The notes under the pieces: generated by a model
Told to the model about the DNA's origin: nothing
What the model saw: only the letters and a program-made list of their open reading frames with translations
Database searches by the model: none
Translations under genes and position numbers: made by a program
From: Microbacterium azadirachtae
GTDB lineage: Bacteria; Actinomycetota; Actinomycetes; Actinomycetales; Microbacteriaceae
Assembly (NCBI RefSeq): GCF_000956545.1
Contig: NZ_JYIT01000059.1
Span: forward strand, 1 to 52,666
Length of the DNA: 52,666 bases
Direction of reading: 5' to 3'
Part shown: piece after piece, positions 33,757-41,974 of the stretch
Layout: each line of letters starts with the position of its first letter
Position numbering within the stretch: position 1 is the first letter of the stretch

Positions 33757-33833
33757 ACGCGATGAGCCGAGGCAAGAGCCCTCGCGATCCGCAGCGAAGC
33801 CCCGACGACGCCGTCAGGAAGGAATCGACGACG

Positions 33834-35720
33834 ATGCAGTTCCACCACCACGGATACGTCTCCCACGACCCCCGCGTGCTCCCGGCCGCCGGCACCGGCG
33901 TCGACCGTCCGGACGAGCTCCCCGATGTCATGGACGTGCTCATCGTCGGATCCGGCCCGGCCGGCATGCTCCTGGCCGCGCAGATGTCGCAGTACCCCGG
34001 GCTCACGACGCGCATCATCGAGAAGCGCGACGGCCGGCTCGTGCTCGGGCAGGCCGACGGCATCCAGCCGCGCAGCGTCGAGACGTTCCAGGCGTTCGGG
34101 TTCGCCGAGCGGATCATCGCCGAGGCGTACAACATCGGCTGGATGAACTTCTGGGGACCGGATCCGCAGAACCGGCAGAACATCGTCCGCACGGCGCGCA
34201 CCGCCGACTACGCGTACGACATCTGCGAGTTCCCGCACCTCATCGTCAACCAGGCCCGCGTGCTCGACTACTTCGCCGAGGCCGCCGCCGACGGTCCGGG
34301 CCGCATCCGCCCCGACTACGGCGTGGAGTTCCTCGGGCTCACCGTGCACCCTTCGACGGGCTCGGGGGTCGACGGCGAGCACCCGGTCGAGGTGCGGGTG
34401 AGGTACTCCGCCGGCGAGCGGGCGGGGGAGGAGCGCACCATCCGCGCGAAATACGTCGTGGGCTGCGACGGGGCGCGCAGCGGCGTGCGCGAGGCGATCG
34501 GTCGCACGCACGTCGGCGAGATGGCGGCGCACGCGTGGGGCGTCATGGACGTGCTCGTGAACACCGACTTCCCCGACTGGCGCACCAAGTGCGCGATCAA
34601 CGCGGAGGCGGGCAACATCCTGCACATCCCGCGCGAGGGCGGATACCTCAGCCGCATGTACATCGACCTCGGCGAGGTCGCCTCCGACGACAACCACGCC
34701 GTGCGCGCGACCCCGATCGAGGCGATCATCGGCAAGGCGAACGAGATCCTGCACCCCTACGCGATCGACGTGAAGCAGGTCGCGTGGCACAGCGTCTACG
34801 AGGTGGGCCACCGCATCACCGACGGCTTCGACGACGTCGACCCCGGATCGGCCGCCAGCCCGCGCGTCTTCCTCACCGGTGACGCCTGCCACACGCACAG
34901 CGCCAAGGCCGGCCAGGGCATGAACGTGTCGATGCAGGACGGATTCAACCTGGGCTGGAAGCTGGGATCCGTGCTCACCGGCCGCGCTCCGGCGGCTCTG
35001 CTGGCGACCTACGGGGCCGAGCGCAAGCCGGTCGCGCAACAGCTCATCGACTTCGACCGCGAGTGGTCCTCGCTCATGGCGCGCAAGCCCGAGGAGATCT
35101 CCGACCCGCAGGAGCTCGCGACGTTCTACCTGGGCACCGCGGAGTTCCCCTCCGGCTTCATGACGCAGTACGGCTCGTCGATGATCGTCGGATCCGACGC
35201 CCATCAGGCGCTCGCCGCGGGCTTCCCGCTCGGCAAGCGGTTCAAGAGCGCCGAGGTCGTGCGCGTCGCGGACGGCAACGTCGTGCACCTCGGGCACCAC
35301 GCGAAGGCGGACGGCCGCTGGCGCGTGTACGCGTTCGGCGACACGTCCGGCGCCGGCCTCGACGCCTGGGCCGCGGCCGCGGCGCCCGTATTCGCCCGGT
35401 TCACGCCGGCCGACGGCGACGTGGACGCGGTGTTCGACGTCAAGGGGATCTCGCAGCGGTCGTACGAGGACCTCGACGTCACGACGGCGCCGGCGCTCTT
35501 CCAGCCGAAGACGGGGCCGCTCGGGCTCACCGACTGGGAGAAGCTCTATGCCGCCGCCCCGTCGCACTGGTCCAAGACCGACATCTTCGACGCGCGCGAG
35601 CTGTCGCGCGACGGCGTCGTGATCGTGGTGCGGCCCGACCAGTACGTCGCCGCGATCCTGCCGCTGGACGCCGTCGGCGAGCTGGAGTCGTTCCTGGAGG
35701 GCGCCTTCCTGGAGGCCTGA
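33834..35720 (+). CDS. FAD-dependent aromatic hydroxylase (phenol 2-monooxygenase / 3-hydroxybenzoate 4-monooxygenase family)
   Basis: 628 residues. GSGPAGMLLAA (about 37-47) is the FAD-binding GxGxxG motif, KYVVGCDGARSGVRE (about 206-220) the DG motif, and GDACHTHSAKAGQGMNVSMQDGFNLGWKL (about 348-376) the GD motif. The C-terminal thioredoxin-like domain (about 460-628) is characteristic of the phenol hydroxylase/MobA branch. It uses NAD(P)H and O2 to hydroxylate an aromatic acid next to an existing hydroxyl group. Near the homoprotocatechuate operon a hydroxyphenylacetate substrate is possible; 3-hydroxybenzoate is the alternative. ATG 33834 has AGGAAGGA 10 bases upstream; an open frame back to 33720 runs over the operators and is rejected. 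Confidence 0.9.
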   Translation: MQFHHHGYVSHDPRVLPAAGTGVDRPDELPDVMDVLIVGSGPAGMLLAAQMSQYPGLTTRIIEKRDGRLVLGQADGIQPRSVETFQAFGFAERIIAEAYNIGWMNFWGPDPQNRQNIVRTARTADYAYDICEFPHLIVNQARVLDYFAEAAADGPGRIRPDYGVEFLGLTVHPSTGSGVDGEHPVEVRVRYSAGERAGEERTIRAKYVVGCDGARSGVREAIGRTHVGEMAAHAWGVMDVLVNTDFPDWRTKCAINAEAGNILHIPREGGYLSRMYIDLGEVASDDNHAVRATPIEAIIGKANEILHPYAIDVKQVAWHSVYEVGHRITDGFDDVDPGSAASPRVFLTGDACHTHSAKAGQGMNVSMQDGFNLGWKLGSVLTGRAPAALLATYGAERKPVAQQLIDFDREWSSLMARKPEEISDPQELATFYLGTAEFPSGFMTQYGSSMIVGSDAHQALAAGFPLGKRFKSAEVVRVADGNVVHLGHHAKADGRWRVYAFGDTSGAGLDAWAAAAAPVFARFTPADGDVDAVFDVKGISQRSYEDLDVTTAPALFQPKTGPLGLTDWEKLYAAAPSHWSKTDIFDARELSRDGVVIVVRPDQYVAAILPLDAVGELESFLEGAFLEA

Positions 35721-35799
35721 CGGTGCGGTGGTCCGGACCTGCTCCGCTCGGGTAGCCTCGGCTGCACGCGCATCGCAGCGCCCGAAGGAGGTCGTGATC

Positions 35800-36222
35800 A
35801 TGGTGGACAGCCCCGAACCCGACGTCCTGCCGGACGCGATGCTGCTGGAGCTCGTGCTCGTGCCGGTGAGCGACATCGACCGGGCCAAGGCGTTCTACAC
35901 CGAACAGGTCGGATTCGCGGAGGACGTCGACGTGCGTCCGCGCGAGGGCGTCCGCGTCGTGCAGCTCACCCCTCCCGGCTCGTACTGCTCCATCACCCTG
36001 AGCGAGGGGCTGCCGGGGCCGGGCATGGCCGCCGGCTCGCTGCACGGGCTGCATCTGGTCGTGAGCGACATCGAGGCGGCCCGGGACGCGCTGATCTCCC
36101 GGGGCGTCGAGGTCGCTCCGGTGGTGGACGCGGGTGGGATCCTGTACGCGGGATTCGCGGATCCCGACGGCAACACCTGGGTGCTGCAGTACATGCCATG
36201 GCGTCGCGTCGCGGAGCGCTGA
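35800..36222 (+). CDS. VOC family protein (glyoxalase/bleomycin-resistance fold)
   Basis: 140 residues with paired beta-alpha-beta-beta-beta modules: LLELVLVPVSDIDRAKAFYTEQVGF (about 14-38) and LHGLHLVVSDIEAARDALISRGV (about 81-103), ending ADPDGNTWVLQYMP. Putative metal ligands are H85 and the C-terminal Gln/Glu region, so catalysis is not certain. AAGGAG is 9 bases upstream of the ATG. TAGCCT at 35753-35758 is a possible own -10. It follows the hydroxylase on the same strand, but the 79-base gap leaves it open whether they are co-transcribed. Confidence 0.8.
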   Translation: MVDSPEPDVLPDAMLLELVLVPVSDIDRAKAFYTEQVGFAEDVDVRPREGVRVVQLTPPGSYCSITLSEGLPGPGMAAGSLHGLHLVVSDIEAARDALISRGVEVAPVVDAGGILYAGFADPDGNTWVLQYMPWRRVAER

Positions 36223-36244
36223 GTCACGAGCCCGAGGCCCGGGA

Positions 36245-36580
36245 TCACTCTTCGGCGATGACGGCCAGCATCCGGCGCACCGCCTGCGCGACTGCGGGAG
36301 CCTCGTGGCGTGCCGCTTCGAAGACGATGGCGTGCGCTGTGTCGAAATAGCGGTGGGCCAGGTGATCACGTTGACGGGCGATCATCGACCAGGGAATCCC
36401 CGGTTCGGTGTCGGTGAGGGCGGTCGGCAGATCTTTCGCGGCCTCGCCGATCTCGAGCAGGCGCATACGAAGCGCATCGAAGAGAAGGCCGTCCTCGGTA
36501 TCACTGCACTCGAGGTGCTCGGCAATGGCCTTGCAGGAGGCGAGGATGTCGAGCAGACGTTCGCGGGGAGCGCGGGTCAC
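36245..36580 (-). CDS. hepT: HepT-like ribonuclease toxin (HEPN, DUF86)
   Basis: 111 residues, all-helical HEPN fold. The catalytic Rx4HxY motif is intact as R71-x4-H76-x-Y78 (RQRDHLAHRYF). Such toxins cleave RNA in type VII toxin-antitoxin systems and are neutralised by AMP/poly-AMP transfer from the MNT partner onto the Tyr of this motif. It starts inside the last 4 bases of the antitoxin gene, so the pair is coupled with the antitoxin first. The toxin appears complete and probably active. Confidence 0.92.
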   Translation of the reverse strand: MTRAPRERLLDILASCKAIAEHLECSDTEDGLLFDALRMRLLEIGEAAKDLPTALTDTEPGIPWSMIARQRDHLAHRYFDTAHAIVFEAARHEAPAVAQAVRRMLAVIAEE

Positions 36581-37056
36581 AGGGGCACCACTTCGTGGGT
36601 GATGTTCGCGGCGACGTCGGGCTTCAGGCCCGCGCGCGGCACCAGATCCACCTCCCGTCCGAGCATCGACTCGAGTGCTCCCTGGGCGCGCAGCAGGGGG
36701 AAGAGCCCGGTGCCGGGAGCGACATCGATGAGGAGATCGATGTCGCTCGAGTTCGTCTCCTCGCCGCGTGCCACGCTCCCGAAGACGCCGGCGTTCGTCA
36801 GCCCGTGCTCGGCGAGGAGCTCGACGATCTCGTCCCGTCGCCGCTGGATGCGCTCCAGCTCGGAGAGCGGGGCGTACTCGAGGGACAGGCCGGCCGCGCT
36901 CATCAGCACGTCGACCGCGCCGAAGGAGGGTTCGCGTTTGCCGCGCTCGTAGTCGCTGATGACGTTCTGCGCGATCCCGCTCCGCGCGGCGAGCTGCGCC
37001 TGGGTGAGCGCAGCGCGCTTCCGCGCTTCGCGGATCACCTCGGCGGCTCTGCTCAT
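36577..37056 (-). CDS. mntA: MntA-type nucleotidyltransferase antitoxin fused to N-terminal XRE helix-turn-helix
   Basis: 159 residues. Residues about 5-60 are an XRE HTH (RKRAALTQAQLAARSGIAQNVISDYERGKREPSF). Residues about 70-159 are a minimal nucleotidyltransferase with the complete GSx10DxD motif (G93-S94, D105, D107 in VFGSVARGEE...SDIDLLID). The nucleotidyltransferase would AMPylate HepT, and the HTH would repress the operon, so one protein performs both control functions. The palindrome ATATCAC-N6-GTGATAT begins 11 bases upstream of the start. Confidence 0.9.
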   Translation of the reverse strand: MSRAAEVIREARKRAALTQAQLAARSGIAQNVISDYERGKREPSFGAVDVLMSAAGLSLEYAPLSELERIQRRRDEIVELLAEHGLTNAGVFGSVARGEETNSSDIDLLIDVAPGTGLFPLLRAQGALESMLGREVDLVPRAGLKPDVAANITHEVVPL

Positions 37057-37066
37057 GCGACTCAGA

Positions 37067-37102
37067 ATATCACTGATGAGTGATATCGCGGAGAAGTGAT
37101 AT
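37067..37102. promoter_or_regulatory. Operator of the XRE-MntA/HepT operon
   Basis: A perfect 7-bp inverted repeat ATATCAC (37067-37073) / GTGATAT (37080-37086) with 6-base spacer. An extra half-site GTGATAT follows at 37096-37102, 16 bp from the second arm. It is AT-rich in GC-rich surroundings, directly upstream of an HTH-containing antitoxin, as expected for autorepression. Confidence 0.8.
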
Positions 37103-37126
37103 CGACGTACAGGGCAGCGTGGCTGA

Positions 37127-37990
37127 TCAGCCGATCGGCGCTGCCCCGCCGGTGACGACGATCCCGCCGGTCTCCGGGACCTCGACGGTGAGCAGGCTCG
37201 GGCGGCCGACGTGCGCACCCTGGTGGATCCGCAGGGTGCGCGACGCCGGCACGCGGCCGATCGCCCGCAGGTAGGCGCCGGTGGCTGCCGCGGCGGATCC
37301 TGTGGCGGGATCCTCCGTGATGCGCGCGACGGGGAAGATGTTGCGGGCGGCGAACTCGTCGTCGGCGAGGGGGAGCAGCACGGTCACGGTCCCGGTCCAG
37401 CCCTGCTCCCGCATCAGCGCGGCGACCGGATCCGGCGCGAACCGGAACTGGTGGAAGATCTCCGGATCCTCGAGCACCAGGATCGGGTGCCGGTTGCCCG
37501 CGAACGACTCGCGCGGCGGGTAGGCCGGATGAAGGTCGTCGACGCGCAGCGAGAGCAGGCCGAGGGTGCGATCGAGCACCGCCGGATCCAGCTCCCGCAC
37601 GACCGGCTCGACGCTGGTGAACGACACCGCGATCGCCCCGTCGACGTCGGACGCGATGATCGCCACCTCGCCGGCCGGGGTGTCGAACACCATGGCGCCC
37701 GCCCCGTCGCGTTCGGCGAGCACCACGGCCGTCGCGACGGTCGCGTGCCCGCAGAAGGGCACCTCCTCCTCGGGCGACCAATACCGGAGGCGATGCCGGC
37801 GGACGCCGTCGACGGTCTCCGTGCCCCGCAGGAACGCGGTCTCGGGGTAGCCCACCTCGGCCGCGATCCTGCGCATGTCCGCGTCGGCCAGCGCCTCCGC
37901 GTCGAGGACGATCCCTGCAGGGTTGCCCCCGCCGGGGGCGTCGGCGAACGCGGCGTAACGCAGGATCCGGGGCGACGGCTCAGAGCTCAT
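37127..37990 (-). CDS. PhzF family isomerase/epimerase-like protein
   Basis: 287 residues. Family features: YAAFADAPGGGNPAGIVLDAE (about 12-32), YPETAFL, FCGHATVATAVVL (about 78-90) and ITEDPATGSAAAATGAYL (about 225-242), including the catalytic Glu at about position 48 (VGYPETAF). PhzF proteins isomerise small metabolites; only a few take part in phenazine synthesis, and no phenazine genes are here. The ATG lacks a ribosome binding site but has TAGGCT (coding strand, 37997-38002) 6 bases upstream, suggesting a leaderless message. Confidence 0.9.
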   Translation of the reverse strand: MSSEPSPRILRYAAFADAPGGGNPAGIVLDAEALADADMRRIAAEVGYPETAFLRGTETVDGVRRHRLRYWSPEEEVPFCGHATVATAVVLAERDGAGAMVFDTPAGEVAIIASDVDGAIAVSFTSVEPVVRELDPAVLDRTLGLLSLRVDDLHPAYPPRESFAGNRHPILVLEDPEIFHQFRFAPDPVAALMREQGWTGTVTVLLPLADDEFAARNIFPVARITEDPATGSAAAATGAYLRAIGRVPASRTLRIHQGAHVGRPSLLTVEVPETGGIVVTGGAAPIG

Positions 37991-38047
37991 GGCTCGAGCC
38001 TAGGGGGAGCGCGCAGTCGCGGGACCGGATCCGATCCGGCCGGCGAC

Positions 38048-39694
38048 TCAGGAGTTCACGCGGATGATCTCCTGCTGGTACGGCGCGATCACGTCGCCCG
38101 AGATGCGCAGATCGAGCACGAGGAACCGGCGCGTGGCGGGATCCTCGGCCGTCCAGGAGGCGAGCCGGTCCAGGTCGGCGAGCGTGCGCACCGCGACGCC
38201 CTCCGCGCCCACGGCCGCAGCGAAGGCGGCGAAGTCGACCTGGGGGATCAGCATCGGCTCACGGGCGAGGCCCTTGAGCCCGTACAGGTTCACCTCGGCG
38301 CCGTAGGCCGCGTCGTTCCAGATCACGGCGAGACCGCGCCCGCCGGCGGAGCGCACGGCCGACTCCAGGTCGGCGATCGCCATGAGGCCCCCGCCGTCGC
38401 CGGAGGTGAGCACGACGGTCGCCTCCGGGCGGGCGCGGGTCGCGCCGACCACGCTGGGCCAGCCCTGGCCGATGGCCTGGAACGCGGTGCCGATCATCAT
38501 CATCCGGTCGGGCGAGGCGACCGGCCAGTACATGTTCGCCCACCCGATGAAGTGCCCGCCGTCCGAGACCACGACGCGGTCCTCGGGGAGCAGGTCGGCG
38601 ATACGGCGCGCGGTGGAGCGGGGGTCGAGACGCCCGTCGGGGGCGGCCGGGTCTCCGGTCTCGTAGGCACGGGCGGCGGCGACGTCGACGCTCTCGCGCC
38701 ACCCCGAGCCCGGGGCGCCGGCGAGGCGGGCCACCAGTTCCTCGGCCGCGAGCCGGGCGTCGGCCCGCACGAAGCCGCCGACGTGGGCGTGGGTGGCCGC
38801 GGGGGCCACATCGATCTGGAACACCTGCGTGCCGGGGGCGAACAGGTCGCCGAACCGCATCGTGAACTGGTTGAGGGACGCGCCGAACACGACCGCGACA
38901 TCGGCGGTGCGGACGAGCTCCATCGCGCCCTCGGCGCCGAAGCCGCCGGTCACGCCGAGGTCGTAGCGCTGGTCGGGGAACACCCCGCGGCCGAGCGCGG
39001 AGGAGGCGGTGAGGGCGCCGGTCGCGTCGGCGAGCGCTCCCAGCGCATCGCCCGCGCCGGCGAGCCAGGCGCCGCGGCCGGCGAGCAGGAACGGGCGCTC
39101 CGCCGTGCGCAGCGCCGTGGCGATCCGGTCGAGCATGCCCTCGGCGAACTCGCCCCGGGGGGCCAGCGGCGCAGGCACCCGCGGCGCCGGTGCGGCCGGG
39201 ACCTCGCCCGCCTCGAGGGCGGCGACGTCGTACGGGATGGCCAGGACCACGGGCACCCGGTAGGTGAGGGCGTGCTCGATCGCGATGACCGTGGTCGCGG
39301 CCGCGTCGGCCCGGCCCACCGTGTAGGTGCGGGCGCCGACGCCCGAGGCCAGCGCGATCTGGTCGACGTCCCACGGACGGGGCCCGCTCGTCGGCTCGTC
39401 GCCGACGACGAGGACCAGGGGGATGTGCGCCTGCACTGACTCGGCGAGGGCGGTGAGCGTGTTCGTGAAGCCGGCGCCGTAGGTGCTGGTCGCGGCGGCG
39501 ATGCGTCCCGACGCGCGATAGTGCGCGTCGGCGGCGACGACCGCGCCCTGCTCGTGCCGGACGGCGGTGAACGAGGCGCCGGTCTGCTTCTCGATCGCAT
39601 CGAGGAAGTAGGCGTTGCCGTTTCCCATCACGCCGAAGACGGCGTCGATGTGCTGGGCGAGGGTGAGGGCGACGTGGGCGGAGACGGTGGACAT
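38048..39694 (-). CDS. Thiamine diphosphate-dependent enzyme, acetolactate synthase-like
   Basis: 548 residues with all three domains of the ThDP decarboxylase family. The N-terminal Pyr domain holds the catalytic Glu in RHEQGAVVAADA (about 45-56). A central domain (about 185-330) follows, and the PP domain has the GDGG-x26-N motif (LTSGDGGGLMAIADL...VIWNDAAYG). It is not adjacent to ilvN/ilvC, and the QAHIPLVLVVGDEP and MYWPVASPDRMM segments are unlike IlvB, so a catabolic or oxo-acid decarboxylase/synthase role is more likely than branched-chain biosynthesis. AAAGGA precedes the ATG by 7 bases. Upstream is a 150-base leader with several hairpins. Confidence 0.85.
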   Translation of the reverse strand: MSTVSAHVALTLAQHIDAVFGVMGNGNAYFLDAIEKQTGASFTAVRHEQGAVVAADAHYRASGRIAAATSTYGAGFTNTLTALAESVQAHIPLVLVVGDEPTSGPRPWDVDQIALASGVGARTYTVGRADAAATTVIAIEHALTYRVPVVLAIPYDVAALEAGEVPAAPAPRVPAPLAPRGEFAEGMLDRIATALRTAERPFLLAGRGAWLAGAGDALGALADATGALTASSALGRGVFPDQRYDLGVTGGFGAEGAMELVRTADVAVVFGASLNQFTMRFGDLFAPGTQVFQIDVAPAATHAHVGGFVRADARLAAEELVARLAGAPGSGWRESVDVAAARAYETGDPAAPDGRLDPRSTARRIADLLPEDRVVVSDGGHFIGWANMYWPVASPDRMMMIGTAFQAIGQGWPSVVGATRARPEATVVLTSGDGGGLMAIADLESAVRSAGGRGLAVIWNDAAYGAEVNLYGLKGLAREPMLIPQVDFAAFAAAVGAEGVAVRTLADLDRLASWTAEDPATRRFLVLDLRISGDVIAPYQQEIIRVNS

Positions 39695-39856
39695 GCGGAA
39701 CGTCCTTTCGAGACGACAACGGAAACGGATCCGTATGTGTCTCGCCGGAGCGCCTGCCCGCCGTCGTCGGCGGGTCGCGCTGCGGGCTTCGTGCCCCTTT
39801 TTCGAGCACCGGCGCGCGGGATGCGGATGACGCGCGGGCGCCGGACCTGGAGATTC
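39695..39856 (-). promoter_or_regulatory. Promoter and structured leader of the ThDP enzyme gene
   Basis: TAGAAT (minus strand, 39851-39856) is a good -10; a -35 is not obvious. The transcript would have a leader of about 150 bases with several stem-loops, including a perfect 7-bp stem and ACGA loop (39757-39774) and a GGGC/GCCC hairpin (39784-39796), ending at the ribosome binding site. No known riboswitch class is recognised. Confidence 0.45.
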
Positions 39857-39911
39857 TATCGCGGCCGCGGCCGCCGGCCGATCCCGGGCCGAGGGGCGCA
39901 GCCCCTGCGGC

Positions 39912-41435
39912 TCACTCGCGCCGCAGGGCGCGCAGGGTCTGGATCGTGTCCGCCTCGGCGGCGGTCTTGTCGGGGCGATAGCGCTTCACGCGGGCGAAGC
40001 GCAGCGCGATGCCGCCGGGGTAGCGCGGCGAGTGCTGCACGCCATCGATGGCGATCTCGACGACGATCTCGGGGCGCAGGAACAGTGCGGAGGCGGTGCG
40101 GCGCGTCTCGAACGCGGGGAACGTCTCGGTCTGCCAGCGCAGCAGTTCGTCGGTGAGTCCCTTGAAGGTCTTGCCGACCATGACGAAGCCGCCGGGGTCG
40201 CCGAACTCGCCCTCCGGGTCGCGGGCGCCCAGGTGCAGGTTGGAGAGCCGGCCGCGCCGCCGTCCCGACCCCCACTCGACGCCGAGCACGACCAGGTCGT
40301 AGGTGAGCACCGGCTTGACCTTGACCCAGCTCTTGCCGCGCCGGCCCGCGGTGTACGGGGATCCGACGGCCTTCACGACCACGCCCTCGTGCCCCGCGGC
40401 CAGCGCATCGCGGGACAGCTGCTCCGCCGTCTCGGGATCCGCGGTGACCACGCCGGGCATCCGCCAGTCGCCGGCGATGCGGTCGAGCTCGGCGAGGCGC
40501 ACCGAGAGCGGCTCGTCGATGAGGTCGCGCCCGTCGACGTGCAGGACGTCGAAGAACCACGGCCTCAGCACGAGCTCGCGCGACACGTCGGCGCCGAAGC
40601 GGGACATCGTCTGCTGGAACGGTCGCGGGCCGCCGTCCTCGTCGAGCGACAGCGTCTCCCCGTCGAGGATGAGGTCGTGCGCGGGCAGTGCGCGCACGAT
40701 CTCGACGATCTCGGGGAGCCGGTGCGTGACGTCGGCGAGGCTGCGCGTGTAGACGCCGACCTCGTCGCCGTGACGGTGCACCTGGATGCGGGCGCCGTCG
40801 AGCTTGTACTCGACCGAGGCCTCGCCGGTGATCTCGAGTGCGGCCGTCGGCGTGGCGGCACTCGCCGCGAGCATGGGCAGCACCGGGCGCCCCACGGCGA
40901 GGCCGACCGTGTCGAGCTCCTCCGCCGTGCCGGTGAGGGCGAGGACGGCGGTCGCCCCCAGGTCGCCGGAGAGCATCGCGGCCCGGCGCACGGAGGCGAC
41001 GGGGCGATCGGATGCCTTCGCGACGGCGTCGAGCAGCACGCCCGCCAGCGCCCCGGTGCGCAGCTCCCCGAGCATCGCCCGCGCGAGGAGATCCCATTCC
41101 TCCGCCGTCGCGCGCGTCGCCAGGTCTCCCAGCAGACCGGCGCGCGCGGCCGCGGATCCGGATCCGGAGACGGCTGCCAGCTCGTCGAGCGTCCGGTCGA
41201 CATCCGCGATCGTGAGCACCGGCTCCGCGGCGTGCGCGACGTCGACGGCCATGAGCCCGCGCCAGCCGACTCCGAGACGTCCCTGCCGCGGCGCGGCGAG
41301 GAGCAGCCCCATGACCGGGACGATGTCCTCCGGGGCGGCGCCCTGCAGCAGCTGTGCTAGGGCGTCGATCTTGGCGAGCCGGGACGACGTGGCGGCGACC
41401 TCGGCGGTCGTGCGGACGACCTCTGCGAGCCTCAT
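39912..41435 (-). CDS. ATP-dependent DNA ligase (LigB type)
   Basis: 507 residues, the length and domain order of the mycobacterial LigB/archaeal-type ATP ligases. An N-terminal DNA-binding domain (about 1-195) precedes the nucleotidyltransferase domain with motif I EYKLDGARIQVH (adenylated K211), motif III/IIIa (FFDVLHVDGRDL), motif IV EGVVVKAVGSPY and motif V KSWVKVKP, then an OB-fold (about 390-507). It seals nicks using ATP and is an accessory to the NAD-dependent LigA normally present in bacteria. Repair role is likely but not shown by context. It lies downstream of the small unknown gene at 41481. Confidence 0.93.
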   Translation of the reverse strand: MRLAEVVRTTAEVAATSSRLAKIDALAQLLQGAAPEDIVPVMGLLLAAPRQGRLGVGWRGLMAVDVAHAAEPVLTIADVDRTLDELAAVSGSGSAAARAGLLGDLATRATAEEWDLLARAMLGELRTGALAGVLLDAVAKASDRPVASVRRAAMLSGDLGATAVLALTGTAEELDTVGLAVGRPVLPMLAASAATPTAALEITGEASVEYKLDGARIQVHRHGDEVGVYTRSLADVTHRLPEIVEIVRALPAHDLILDGETLSLDEDGGPRPFQQTMSRFGADVSRELVLRPWFFDVLHVDGRDLIDEPLSVRLAELDRIAGDWRMPGVVTADPETAEQLSRDALAAGHEGVVVKAVGSPYTAGRRGKSWVKVKPVLTYDLVVLGVEWGSGRRRGRLSNLHLGARDPEGEFGDPGGFVMVGKTFKGLTDELLRWQTETFPAFETRRTASALFLRPEIVVEIAIDGVQHSPRYPGGIALRFARVKRYRPDKTAAEADTIQTLRALRRE

Positions 41436-41480
41436 GCGGGAATTCTCGCACCGGCCTCGGACATCGGCGGAGCGGGCGGC

Positions 41481-41900
41481 TCAGGCCGAACGCCGGATGA
41501 GCGCCAGCAGCGCCCGCCCGTACGCCTCGGACGGATCCGGGTGCTCGAACGTCAGGGTCTCGCCGCCGATCTCGATCTCGACGCGGAAGGCGTCGCGGAT
41601 CCGCTCGAGGCGCCGGAAGGTGCCGCGCAGCAGCTCGCGGAGCTGATCCTCGCGCGGCAGCCAGACGGCGTCGCCGAGCGCGACCGCGTCGAGCGCCCAC
41701 TCGGTCGTGCCGTTGAACGCGATGATCGTGCCGGTCGGCGTCGTGCGCGGCTCGATCGTCATGGGACTCACGAGGAACACCTCGGCCTCGACCTCGAGCT
41801 CCACCTCGTCCGGGAGATCGAGCTGGAAGCGGTCGCCCGCGGCGGGGTGCCAGACGAGCCCCGCGTGGCGCAGGGCGAGTGCGAGCTCTCGGCCGATCAT
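41481..41900 (-). CDS. Conserved hypothetical protein
   Basis: 139 residues, soluble. It begins MIGRELALALRHAGLVWHPAAGDRFQL, with a beta-rich middle (VFLVSPMTIEPRTTPTGTIIAFNGTTEWALDAV) and helical regions ending YGRALLALIRRSA. I do not recognise the family. It starts 74 bases after the E2 stop and 45 bases before the ligase start on the same strand, so it may be the fourth gene of the 2-oxoacid dehydrogenase operon or the first of the ligase unit. There is no membrane segment or signal peptide. Confidence 0.7.
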   Translation of the reverse strand: MIGRELALALRHAGLVWHPAAGDRFQLDLPDEVELEVEAEVFLVSPMTIEPRTTPTGTIIAFNGTTEWALDAVALGDAVWLPREDQLRELLRGTFRRLERIRDAFRVEIEIGGETLTFEHPDPSEAYGRALLALIRRSA

Positions 41901-41974
41901 CGGATCACGCCCCCTCCGGTGCCGTCTCCCCGGGCGAGCCTATCCGGGCGCGCCCGAGGACCGGGCCATCCGCG

